From Tolypocladium sp. Sup5 PDA-1 (Eukaryota > Ascomycota > Sordariomycetes > Hypocreales > Ophiocordycipitaceae), in contig JPHH03000005.1 in assembly GCA_000750105.3 (NCBI GenBank), positions 310,001 through 374,000 of the forward strand: a stretch of 64,000 nucleotides of DNA, in the 5' to 3' direction. The notes beneath the pieces were generated by a model. The model searched no databases. It was not told where the DNA came from and saw nothing but the letters and a program-made list of their open reading frames with translations. The translations under genes and the position numbers were made by a program. Shown here in pieces: positions 44,346 through 54,976 of this stretch (position 1 is its first letter; each line of letters opens with the position of its first letter).

Positions 44346-46542
44346 CTATGCTAGACTCTTCCCCGAGTCTTCCTTCAGAGACACAATCCGGTTCAGCACA
44401 ACCCTCTCATCCGTCGAGTCCGAGTCCACCGCCTGCTTCAGTGTCAGTCTGCGAGCAGCAACGTCAACGTAACCGGGCAACTTACGAAATAGCCAACGCG
44501 CATGGCCTGGAACCGCACACTTTCTGGACCACTTGTCCCACTCTCTTCGCCCGCTGTGGCCGGCCATGGGGCTCTGCGTCGCACTTCATCAAAACCCTCT
44601 TCAATCATGGCGTTCTTGTAGACAGCCTCGCTACGGGGATTAATGTCGTTCAAAAATCCTCCTTCCACGGCCGATGGATCGTCCGACTTGAACAGCGGGC
44701 TGTAGACTCGAGCCTCGACTGTGGCCGATCCTTCTGGTACCCACTGGATATACGTCTTTGGCTTGGATCCCTTGTCGAAGACAGCCTTGATTCCAGTGAC
44801 CAGCCCGCTCGTTTCGTCTTTGGAGAACGAGGTCGCCTTGATGGGATGCGGTGCCTGCAGGAGGCCGACCGCCTTGCCTGGTGCGAGTCGGAAGTATCCT
44901 CTACTGTCCTCCTCCCGGAAATCGGATCGGTCGATGTAAACAGTCTTGGTGAGACGCACTTTGTGAGAGCCAAACTTGGGGTCCTTGGTGGAGAACGGCG
45001 CCTCGAGATCCATCGCCTCGTCGTGGTCTTCGATCGTAACGGGGACGGGATCGAGAACAAGCATAACGCGAGGGACAGTGTGTTCCAGGTACCGTCGGAC
45101 AGACTGCTCGAAACGAGCGATGGGGATGATGGTTCTGGCTGTGGTAACGCCAAGTTCGTTGATGAATGAGAGGATGGCTCCAGGTGGCACACCTCTCCGT
45201 CGGATGGCAATGAGCGTGTACAGACGAGGGTCGTCCCACCCACGAACAATCTTTCCTTCGACCAATTTCCTAAGCGCTCTCTTGCTCATGATGGTGCCGC
45301 TCACATTGAGTCGCCCTGGGCCGCCGAAGCATGTTAGAAATCACGCTCTTCGTGTATAATGGGGCACTAACCGAATTCTCGCTGCATTGGCTCATACACG
45401 CCGAGGGACTTGTTGAGCCATTCATAGCTTTCCCTGGACAGAATGAACTCCGTCGTGCAGAGACTGTGGGTGATGCCCTCGAAACTATCACACAGACAAT
45501 GCGTGAAGTCATATGTCGGGAAGATTTTCCAATCTGGAGCCCGCACGTGCTGTTTCTGCTGTTTGGGTATCCGATATGCGGCAAGATCCCACATCTGGGG
45601 GTTGCCGCTAGTGATGTCTTGCTTCATGCGCAAAAATGCTGATCGAGGTTCGTATTTGCCGTCATGCATGTCGCGAAACTTTTCCAGGTTTGTGGCGACG
45701 CTCTGTTCGGCATGCTTGCAACGGAACCGGAGGCCCTCCTTGCCCTCCTTGCCACCGCGCTGGAGCTTGATCTCGTCTTCGTTGCAGTGGCAGACATACG
45801 CCTTTTCCCTCTTGATGAGCTCAGTGGCGAGCTCATACAACTTCTGGAAGTTGTCGCTCGAATGGGTGATGGCATCGGGAGCGAACCCTGAAGCAGGTGA
45901 GGGCATCAGTACAGATTCTCGAGCCGAAGTTAGAGGTAGCGAACGTACCAAGCCACTTGATGATCTTTACAATCCATTCAAAGTATACTTCCTCCTCTTC
46001 GTCAGGGTTTGTATCGTCGAACCTGTGACAGGTGTCAGTTTGGAGAGCGAGTTTTTGAGCGAGCGATCGAGCTACCTCAAAATCTGTGACGGGTTAGCAT
46101 ATTGCCCCGACAAAAGATACAATTTAGAATGGAAGCTTACCGTTCTGCCTCCATGATGTCGCGCGAACCCGAAATCGATTGCAATGGCTTTGGCATGTCC
46201 CAGGTGCAGGTACCCATTCGGTTCGGGGGGGAAACGAGTCACCACAGGCTTGGTTGGGCGTTGCTCGAAGACGTCGGCGAGAAATCCTTGCTTGAACATG
46301 GCATCTGGGTCGATGGTTGCGGTCTCATCTGCCTTCGGTTTCGGTTTCGGCTTTTGGGCGTCACCGCCGCTGGCTTTGGGCTTTTCGGCGGCGCCCTTTG
46401 CGCGTGCCTCTGCTTGAGCTGCCTTCCTCGCCCGCTTCTGTACTCGCTTCTTCAGCTCGTTCCTCGTGACCATTTCTCCAGTCCCCTCATCCAGCACGAG
46501 CTTCAGCGTCGCTTGGGTGACGTCGGCCACTGCGTCCGCCAT
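44346..46542 (-). CDS. gln4: Cytosolic glutaminyl-tRNA synthetase, six exons with an 8-nt micro-exon
   Basis: Exons 46542-46141, 46083-46076, 46022-45949, 45887-45372, 45315-44486 and 44432-44346 encode 638 residues, all in phase. A short Lys/Ala-rich N-terminal extension (KKRVQKRARKAAQAEARAKG) precedes the class I catalytic core. HIGH is in PPEPNGYLHLGHAKAIAIDF, followed by RTILRFDDTNPDEEEE, WKIFPTYDFTHCLCDSFEGI and the KMSKS equivalent GTIMSKRALRKLV. GWDDPRLYTLIAIRRRGVPP and the beta-barrel anticodon domain come next, and the end is VVLNRIVSLKEDSG. The last two match GlnRS rather than GluRS. It charges tRNA-Gln for cytosolic translation. The 8-nt second exon (ATTTTGAG) supplies the ILR of RTILRF. 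The last acceptor used is the CAG at 44433-44435, because the nearer AG breaks the frame. Confidence 0.95.
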
Positions 46543-48059
46543 GTTGAAGGATCTTTGGTTCTCCTGGCGCAGGGTGCTTCAGCAAGAGGTGGTAAAACGG
46601 TGAAGACAAGGTCGGGCAGACAACGATCAAAATGACAACACTTTTGAACAAAGAAAGGGTGGGCGGGGAGCTTATGGCGGGGTTCGATTGTCTACATATT
46701 TAGATAAGGAGCCGCTGGCTGAGTCACTCCCGAGTCCCGTCCCGCCCGGTTTTGGTCATGCGTTGACTTACTGGTCTTGGAAGACTGGTTGTCTGCCAGG
46801 CAACGCTGCAAGTATACTCTGGCATCAGAGTGCGTTGTTGAAGCCACTGCATGCGACTGTTGAGCGGCTCCAGAGCCAGGTTCAGCTCGTGCAGTTCGGC
46901 ACGGACAGATCGAGGCATAGCTGAGGGGTGATTCAAGCAAGTGATGGGCTTGAAGGCAGTTTGAGTCCAACGAGATGAGGAGAAAGCGAGCAAAGCCCTT
47001 GGTTTCGCTGCTGGCAGTAAATGTTGTGAAGATGTTGCGGTCTGGTGAGCAAGAACAGTGTCCCAGAAGCACGGGAACTGTTGATGGTTTTACAGCAACT
47101 AGTCGGCGAAGTGACTCCATCCCTTCTTCGGCCAGGAACGAGAGGATGTTGGCTAAGAATAGCTGCGCGCGGTAAGCTGCCGACTCAAAAGGTCACCTGG
47201 CGCGAACCTGCATGGCATCTCGAACCATTTCGGCGAGGGTTGGTTTCACCACGCTCCTCTGGCCTCAATCCAAAGCCATACGGAGAGCGTGTTCCTTCAA
47301 ATGGACCAGCATCCGATGCTTTTGGGTGTTTCTTTTCCAATGAAGCGTTCATGTTGTTGGCCCATTCCCGAACCCAGGGCGGAGTACGGAGGCGGCTGCG
47401 CCAACCTGCGGCTGGGTCTCCAGGCGCTTAAGACCTTGGCGCACTCCCCGCCAATGACGGTGCCTACCTTCTTGTTGAAGATGTTTCATGTGCCGCAGCC
47501 AAGAGGCCTACACAATCCCTGGCGTATCACTTGATCGGGCCAGAGACCCTCATTGGAGAGCCTAGGCGGCGCTTGCTGAGACGGAAATTGCATCCTGTAC
47601 GACTGGACTTGGGATGCGGGGCCGACATTGCACAAACGGATGCTCTCCACTTGAAGTCTTGGCATTCCCTGTCTGGAACTTGCCAAGGTAAGTTACTCCG
47701 TCCGTACTTGAGGTGTGACAATTCACTCGCTCACGACTACTCCGTAGACTTTGCTACATCGACAGCGAATAGGGGAGAGCATAGTTCATAGTTAGCATCC
47801 TCGCTGCCAGACTTGGTTTTGTTTGTGAAATGCCGTGTTCGACGTAAACCAAGGCGAATTGACTGAAGAATGTGGCGTTTTGCACCCGGATTTAGCTCGG
47901 AGATCCGAGGCCTCACTTACACGCAAGCCCTTCAACCACTTCTCAACCATCAACTTCTCAACCATCAACTTCTCAACCATCAACTTCTCAACCTCACTTC
48001 TCCCATCACCAATTCCCATCTCCAATCCCCCTCCCATCCCCCTCCCATCCATCTACGCA
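46543..48059. other. 1.5 kb intergenic region between GlnRS and MFS genes
   Basis: It carries TACTCCGT words at 47694 and 47738, a 15-bp tandem repeat at 47945-47989 and a CT-rich leader just before the MFS start. Several 60-140 codon frames on both strands overlap without any recognisable domain. No tRNA structure was found. Confidence 0.5.
47945..47989. repeat. Three perfect 15-bp tandem copies in the MFS leader
   Basis: AACCATCAACTTCTC occurs three times in tandem with partial copies on both sides. It lies about 70-115 bp upstream of the chosen MFS start and adds an artificial in-frame extension. Confidence 0.93.
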
Positions 48060-49578
48060 ATGGACGACCCCCAACCGCCCCCCAAGCCCTCCCTGCCCCG
48101 GCGCATCCTCGCCGAGCTTGGCCTCACAACCCTCTACCACTGCGCCCGCGACATCAAGCTCCTCTGCCTGCAGCGCTTCGTCCGCCTCTTCGCCTACGGC
48201 TCCTCCACCCTCATCCTGGTCTCCTTCCTGCAGGCCCTCGGCCACTCGCGCGCCCGGTCCGGCCTCTTCATGACGCTCACCCTCGCCGGCGACGTCTGCA
48301 TCAGCTTCCTCCTCACGCTCGTCGCCGACGCCGTCGGGCGCAAAGCCATCCTCGCCGCGGGGGCCCTGCTCATGGCCGCCAGCGGCGTCGTCTTCGCCTG
48401 CGCGTCCAACTACTGGGTGCTGCTCGCCGCCGCGGTGCTCGGCGTCGTCAGCCCGAGCGGCAACGAGATCGGCCCGTTTCGCGCCGTGGAGGAGAGCGTC
48501 GTGGCGCACCTCACGAGCAAGGCGGAGAGGGGCGATGTGTACGCCTGGTATAGCCTCGTGGGCACGGCGGGCACGGCGTGTGGGATGATGGCCTGCGGGT
48601 GGGCGATTACCGCGCTGCGTGCGAAACTGGGGTGGTCGCTGCTGGAGGCGTACCGCGCGACGTTTGTCGGGTATGCGGTCCTGGGGCTGGTCAAGTTGAT
48701 GCTCGCCCTGGCTCTATCGCGAGCCGTCGAGGCGGACAGCAAGCCTCCAGCAGCAGCAGCAACGGAGGCCACGCCTCTCCTGGATGGGGAACAAGACTCT
48801 TCGCCACAGACGAAGAACAAGACGAAGCGGTGGACGGCCTTGCTGCCCGAGATCAGCGCCGAGAGCAAAGGCATAACCGCCACGCTCTGCATCCTCTTCG
48901 CGCTCGACTCCTTTGCCTCGGGTCTCGCGCCTCTGTCAGTGTCCTCCACCGTCTCTCCGTGGCACTGCTAACAGCGACAGGTCATGGGTGACGTTTTTCT
49001 TCCGCGACCGCTACGGCCTCGAGGAAGGCAGGCTCGGCTCCGTCTTCTTCACCACGAGCATCATCTCCGCCGCCTCCGTCATCGTCGCCTCGTCCCTAGC
49101 CAAGCGCCTCGGCAACGTCAAGGTATGCCTCCCATGTCCCCTGGCTTCCAGATATCCCATACGAGTATAAGTAAAAGCTCACTGGCCCCAGACCATGGTC
49201 TTCACCCACCTCCCCTCGGCCATCTTCCTCGCCCTCATCCCCATCCCCCAGTCCCTCCCCCTCTCCCTGCTCTTCCTCGTCCTCCGCGCCTGCACCCAGT
49301 CCATGGACGTCGCCCCGCGCTCCGCCTTCCTCGCCGCCGTCCTCCTCCCCGCCGAGCGCACCGCCGTCATGGGCGCCGTCAACGTCGTCAAGACCACCGC
49401 CCAGAGCCTCGGCCCGCTCATCACGGGTGTGCTCGCCAGCCACGGCCTCTTCTGGGTGAGCTTCGTCTGCGCGGGTTCGCTCAAGGCGTCGTATGACTTG
49501 GGGCTGCTGGCCGTGTTTAAGAACCATGAGAGGGACCAGGAGGCGAGGGAGAGGGCGGATGAGGAGGCCCAACCATAG
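48060..49578 (+). CDS. Major facilitator superfamily transporter
   Basis: Three exons (48060-48934, 48981-49122, 49192-49578), joined by GTCAGT..CAG and GTATGC..CAG, encode 467 residues. The start MDDPQPPPKPSLPRR at 48060 is preferred over the upstream in-frame Met at 47835, whose extension is only the repeat-derived leader. About 11-12 hydrophobic helices are present in two halves, split by a polar loop (about 225-265). An MFS loop 2-3-like signature follows helix 2 (LVADAVGRKAILAAGALLM). Other conserved-looking segments are GNEIGPFRAVEESVVAHLT and QSMDVAPRSAFLAAVLLPAE. The substrate cannot be told from sequence. It resembles a fungal group with the GNEIGPFRA motif, different from sugar and multidrug porters. 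Confidence 0.9.
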
Positions 49579-49726
49579 ACGAAAAGCAGACAAAACATCT
49601 TCACAGCCCATAGTACATCGCTCTTCTGTCCGTGTTCATTTTCATCGTCGATACCTCACCCTTCTGTATAGTGTTCACTTATCGTATCGTTGGCTCCTCC
49701 TGTCCTTGGCCTCGGCATCTACTTCC

Positions 49727-52700
49727 CTAAACCTTCCGCCGGGTCTTCTTCTTCCTAGCCACCTCCTCTGTCCACGAGTCCTCAAACAGCGTCTTCTTCT
49801 GCGTCAGCTGCCCAGGCTGGATCCCCAGCCGCCGCACAATCTGGAACGCGCCCGTCCCCACCGTCATCGTCTGCCCCATGATGATGCACTCGCTCACGCC
49901 CTCAATCTGATCCGTCTTCATCCCCGCCGCCGCGTCAAACAGGTGGTCTGGCGTCTTCTCGAACGAAGCCAGTTGCAGCACGCTGTCTCGCATCTTGGAC
50001 AGGCCGAATCGCGTAATGCCGAGCACCTCGCCCTTGTACGTCATCACGTCGGCCAGGAGCTGCATGTGACGCGGGTCGATGCCCATGTCTCCCATCACCT
50101 CGCCGATTTCGTTGGCAATGGTCGTCCGCGCCGCCTCGATGCCGAGGATGTCGCGGCACTCCATGACGTTGTTTGACCGCGTCTTGGTGCCAATCACGCC
50201 CTCCGTGGTCATGCACTCCCGCAGGCCGTAGCCTTCCACCAGCACCGCGTGCGTGTTCTGCTCCGACGTCTGGATGATAGCCCGAGTGGCCTCCGAGTAG
50301 CCCGAAATGGGTACCAGAGGCAGCCCGCGGCGGAGGAAATTCGCTCGCAGCAGCATGTCTCCGCTCTCCTCGGCCGCCGATTTGCTCCTGGCCCCCCTCT
50401 TGGCCGGCATCTCGCTTGCGTCGCGGACACGGATGATGATTCTGTCGCCGTAGATGGACAGGTCTTCTCGCGACAGCTTCAACTTTCGCTGTTTGCAGAT
50501 GGCCTCTGCGATGTCGTAGATGCCGACGCCCAGGTGCATGTCGGAGAGCGCGGTTTTGTCGATTTGAAGCACGACATTTCCTTCGTCGGCGCGCCACTCG
50601 TCCTCGACGTAATGCAGGACATCTGACACGTACGTCTTCTCGATGCGCCCCTTGACCACCCTGGCGGCCTCGATTTGCTCGTCGTTGAGCAGCGGGCACG
50701 TGATGACGGGCGTGCTGATGTTCTTGGAGGCGTTGATGATTTCCTTGATTCGCGGCACACCCTGCGTGATACTCATACCGGCGACACCGGCAAAATGGAA
50801 AGTCTTGAGTGTCATCTGCGTGCCGGGCTCACCGATAGACTGAGCACCGACGGCGCCCACGGCGTGGCCCGGCTCGACGTGCGCTTTCTTGTACTTTTCG
50901 AGGCACATCTTGATGAACAACCGCAGAGTCGTCGCGCTCACCTTGGCCGTCCGGTCGGCGTGTGCCTGTGCCGTTGGCCGGAGCATCTTATCGCCCTCGA
51001 AACCGGCCAGCTTCCGGACGCGCTCGAGCTTCGAGGCCAGACCCTCGCAATAGCTTTCGATTGTTTTGAGGAATCTTCGGGCACTCTCGTGCTCGTCGAT
51101 GCCGTAGTCGGTCCCGTCGTCATATTCCAGCTCCTCGCCGAGCAGGCCCTTTCTTGGGAATCTTTTGCGCTCAACCTGAAGCATGGAGTCGCAGAAGTCT
51201 CTGATCCCATCCGGCGTCATTGAGGCTTCGTTGTTGTCCCACGTAAGATTCTCGGCGTGGCTCCAGGTACGCAGGAAATGGACCGGCTCTGCGGAACCCT
51301 CCATGTCCACGGGGTCAAGCTTGTCGGCACCAAACTGGAACTGCACGATGCCGCCGCCCGATGTCCTGACAGTGTCGTCATACTGCGTCGAGAGATCTTC
51401 CAGGGACTTCATCAATCGTCGCGACATGTAGCCAGTCTCTGCCGTCTTGACGGCCGTATCGACCAGACCTTCACGACCAGAGATGGCGTGGAACAAGAAC
51501 TCGGTTGGCAAGAGGCCCGAGTAGAAGCTGTTCTTGACGAAACCCTTGGAGGGGGGCTGACGAGCGTTCTTGTGAAAGTGCGGCAGACTTCGGTCCTGGA
51601 ACCCATCCGGCACTCGCTGTCCTCCGATAATCTGCTGTCCGACGACAGCCACCATCTGGGCGACGTTGATGTCCGAACCCTTGGACCCGGACTTGGCCAT
51701 GATCAGCGGGGCGTTGTTGCGGCTCAGGGTGTCGATGCAGTATGTACCGGCCTGCTGTCGGACCTTGCTCAGAATGCCGGAAATCGAGTTCTCCAGAGTC
51801 TCCTCCATGTTGCAGCCAGGGGCCTTGTCGAGCTTTCCCTGCTTGAATGTCTCGATGAGCTCGTCGCACTGCTTGTATGCGGTGGAGACGAGGCTGTCCT
51901 TTTCCGAATTCAGAGCCGCCGTCGGGAACACATCACCCACGCCGATGGAGAACCCTCTGTTTGTGAGCTGCCTCGCGCACAGCTTCGCCAGCCGGTTCAT
52001 CGCCACGACGGCTTCATCGGGGCCAAAGTCACGAAGGATGACGTAGAAGATGGAGTCCTTCTTGCCGGCTCCGACGGTAGACTTGTCCATGCGACCGCAC
52101 ATGACCTCGGAGTTTCGAACGACGAGCCACCCGTCGTTGGGGTCCATGTCGGGGCATTGGCCCGGGCGTGCCTTGTAGGCTCGGCACTTTGCATCCAGGT
52201 TGATCTTGACGGGCGATTCCTTGTTGGGGCGCATCAGCACGCTGAATACTTGCTTGCCGGTCCACAGACACTGGGGGGCAAGGATGGCCGGTGGGGGCAC
52301 GTCCAGCTTCGTCTTGCCATCCATCATGTGCATGCAGATGAACGTAAATGTCTTTCGATCGAAAAAGTTGTCCTTGCTGCTGAGCAGAAAGGCAGCTGTG
52401 ATAAAGTCCTGCGTTGCGGCGATAATCGGCTCGCCGTTCTTCGGGGTCGCGAGATTGTTCTTGACGCCCATGAGGTTGATGGCCTCGGCCCTGGCCTCCT
52501 CGGTCTGCGGGACGTGGAGATTCATTTCGTCACCGTCAAAGTCGGCATTGTACGGGTTGCACACGCATTCGTTGAGTCGGAATGTCCTCCAGGGTCGGAC
52601 TTTGACAAGATGGCTCATGATACTGAGCTTGTGCAGCGACGGCTGACGGTTGAATAGCACAACGTCGCCGTCTTCGAGATGCCGCTCGACAATGTCGCCG

Positions 52701-54261
52701 AAGCCGAGTTGGCGCGCGGCATTCTCCCTGTTGGCCCATTTCAGGTTGTACCTGAAGTGGCTGCCCTCTTCCTTTTTCAGCACGGCCTGCGCACCGGGCC
52801 AGATGTCGCAGCCGTTCTTGACGCACTGGCGGAGCTTGTCGATGTTTTGCCGGTTGACCCTTTCGGGGTATGTGAGGTTCTTTGCGACGAGTATCGGGAC
52901 AGCGACTTGGTCGATGCCGAGGTTGGGATCGGGCGAAATGACGGTACGGCCAGAAAAGTCCACTCGCTTGCCAGACAGATTGCCACGGAAGCGGCCTTGC
53001 TTTCCCTTTAACCGTTGGCAGAAGCCTCTGGTGGTCTTGCCGAAGCCTGGTTGCTGAAGGCCCGGGACGTCACTGTTGACGTACATGGCGATCTGAGTCT
53101 GGAGATATTCCCATTGTTCCATGATGGTCTGGACGGGAGAGCCTTTCTGGAGGGCAGATCGAATCATGCCACTGACCCAAACGATATCGGCGAGCTTGGT
53201 GGTGATGTCGTCCTCCGTACTGGCATTGTCCTGTGCAACAGAGGGCCTGATGCACACCGGGGGGGCCGGCACAAACTGCCAGATGAACATTTCCGGGCGG
53301 CCGTCTGTGTGGTCGAGGCCGAGCAGCTCGCAATCCGTAGGGGTGATCAGTTTGAACAGGTTGAGGACCCTCAGCGGGTTGAGATCTTCCATGGCCTTTC
53401 GGAGGTGCTTCTCCAGCTCGGGGTTTGCCTGCTTGGCGTCGTTGAAGGAGTTGTCGAACTTGACCTTGCTCTCCGGGGGGACCTTTTTGACAGACGTCGA
53501 CTTGTTGTAGGAGACAAACTTGTCGTGGGCAAGCTTGAGGACGCCAATCTTGCGAATCTGGCCGTTGATGGAGCCGCAGTAGGGACAGGTCTTGGCCTTG
53601 CGACACTGCTCGTTGATTCTCTTGCAGATCTGGGTTCGGCGGAGGTTATCGATGGGTCGTCGCAGCTCCTTTAAAAACGCTCGCCGGTCGGGCTCTTCGA
53701 GCAACACCCGGCCACAGTCCTGGAGATGTGTTAGCGGGGCCTGGCGCGTTGTTGCAAGGGAATGGGCGGCGCACCTTGCAGATGTCCTGCAGAATGGACA
53801 TGATGAATCGTAGGTAGCCGATGTGAAACGCCGGCAGGGGCAGCCTGACATGGCCAAAGTGACCGGTGCAGTTCTGGAGAGAGTCTTGACAGGTGGCGCA
53901 TTTGCCAATCTTGCTCGAGGTACCCTGTGGGACGCGCAACTCGTTAGATGGCAGGTCGGCGCAGGAGACACGCAGCTGCTCTTACCAATCGAGGGTCGAG
54001 GGGTCCATGGCGGTAGGGCGCGCGGTTATTTTCAATATCATAGAGGAGTCGGTCGGACACTTCGAGGACGGCCTGGTTGGCGATGTCTTGGTTGGACCTG
54101 TGCGCAGAGTCAGCATCGAGTCATCTCCGAGGGTGGTCGTCCAGGCGTGCAGCCCCGCGACGGCCGAGCACTCACTGGATCCCAAACTTGATGCCCCTGA
54201 AGCGCTTGGGCAGCTTGTCGACAAGCTGCTGCTTGACAGGGTCTTCGGTCGAGTTGGCCAT
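49727..54261 (-). CDS. rpc1: RNA polymerase III largest subunit
   Basis: Four exons (54261-54176, 54097-53986, 53924-53775, 53719-49727) encode 1446 residues. The N-terminus MANSTEDPVKQQLVDKLPKR leads to the clamp zinc site (GKCATCQDSLQNCTGHFGH; KTCPYCGSINGQ). The catalytic Mg loop YNADFDGDEMN lies in the long last exon. The bridge-helix region reads PGHAVGAVGAQSIGEPGTQM, and the trigger loop (TLKTFHFAGVAGMSITQG) follows. The protein ends VARKKKTRRKV without the heptad repeats of Pol II, and motif detail matches Rpc160. Pol III transcribes tRNAs, 5S rRNA and other small RNAs in the nucleus. The 5' part is split into small exons and was rebuilt by splice-site matching. Confidence 0.97.
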
Positions 54262-54976
54262 GGCGTCGCTGCTCCAGCCGGAGACTGGCAGCTCGTCGTG
54301 GCGTGTCGTTCACGTCGGTGGTATGCGCGGGTGGGCTGCGGTCGAGGTGGGTGACGAGGTCGGGATCATAAGAAGCCGAAGCCCGCTGCTCGCGATCGCT
54401 GCTCGGCAGACTCGACCAACATGACAGAGGCGGAGGCTCCGTTCGACAGACTGCGCGGTGCTTGCGGGCGCTGGATGAAGGTGACGACGTGATGTTGGGC
54501 TTGCAAGACTGAAGAGACCAAAATTTTGGAGGGTCGGCGGGACGGATTTTGCGATCAGCGGCGGGCGTGAGCAGACCAAGCTGCGACAGGGTTGTTTGGT
54601 GGGGTACGACCTGGACCCAACCATTCTACCGCATTGGGTGCCGCCTGCAGGTGCCTCCCGTCTACGGAGCACGACGAAGTACTTTGTACTCCTCCGCCTA
54701 CATCATCAACCTCTCCCGTGCCTGTGATGCGGAGTATAAGCAGACAGACTCCGAAGGCGTAGCTCCTCGTGAGTAAGAAACAGCCATTCTCAACATCAGC
54801 AGCGTTCTTGTTCCTCCCAAACCTCACCCATCGAGCAGTATGAATTCCACCGACGACGACAGAGACGGACAAAAGATGCAAACAGAGGCTTCTCTGGCTT
54901 GAGGGTTGACATTTCAGCGCCTGGTTAACTGGATCGATACTGCAGGGGCGAATTGGCATCCTCTTGTGATATCGTC
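54262..54976. other. Intergenic region between rpc1 promoter and kinase-ankyrin 3' end
   Basis: A 715 bp stretch with no supported gene. The part next to 54262 should hold the rpc1 promoter; the other end is the 3' flank of the kinase-ankyrin gene. Confidence 0.55.

Noticed and set aside
46680..46700. GGGTTCGATTG resembling a tRNA B box
   Set aside because: No matching A box, acceptor stem or anticodon arm could be folded around it.
46692..47120. 142-codon minus-strand frame between GlnRS and MFS genes
   Set aside because: No domain and no consistent splice partners, and it overlaps other equally weak frames.
47835..48059. Upstream in-frame start for the MFS transporter
   Set aside because: The added residues are encoded by a 15-bp tandem repeat and CT-rich leader and are unlike MFS N-termini; the ATG at 48060 fits better.
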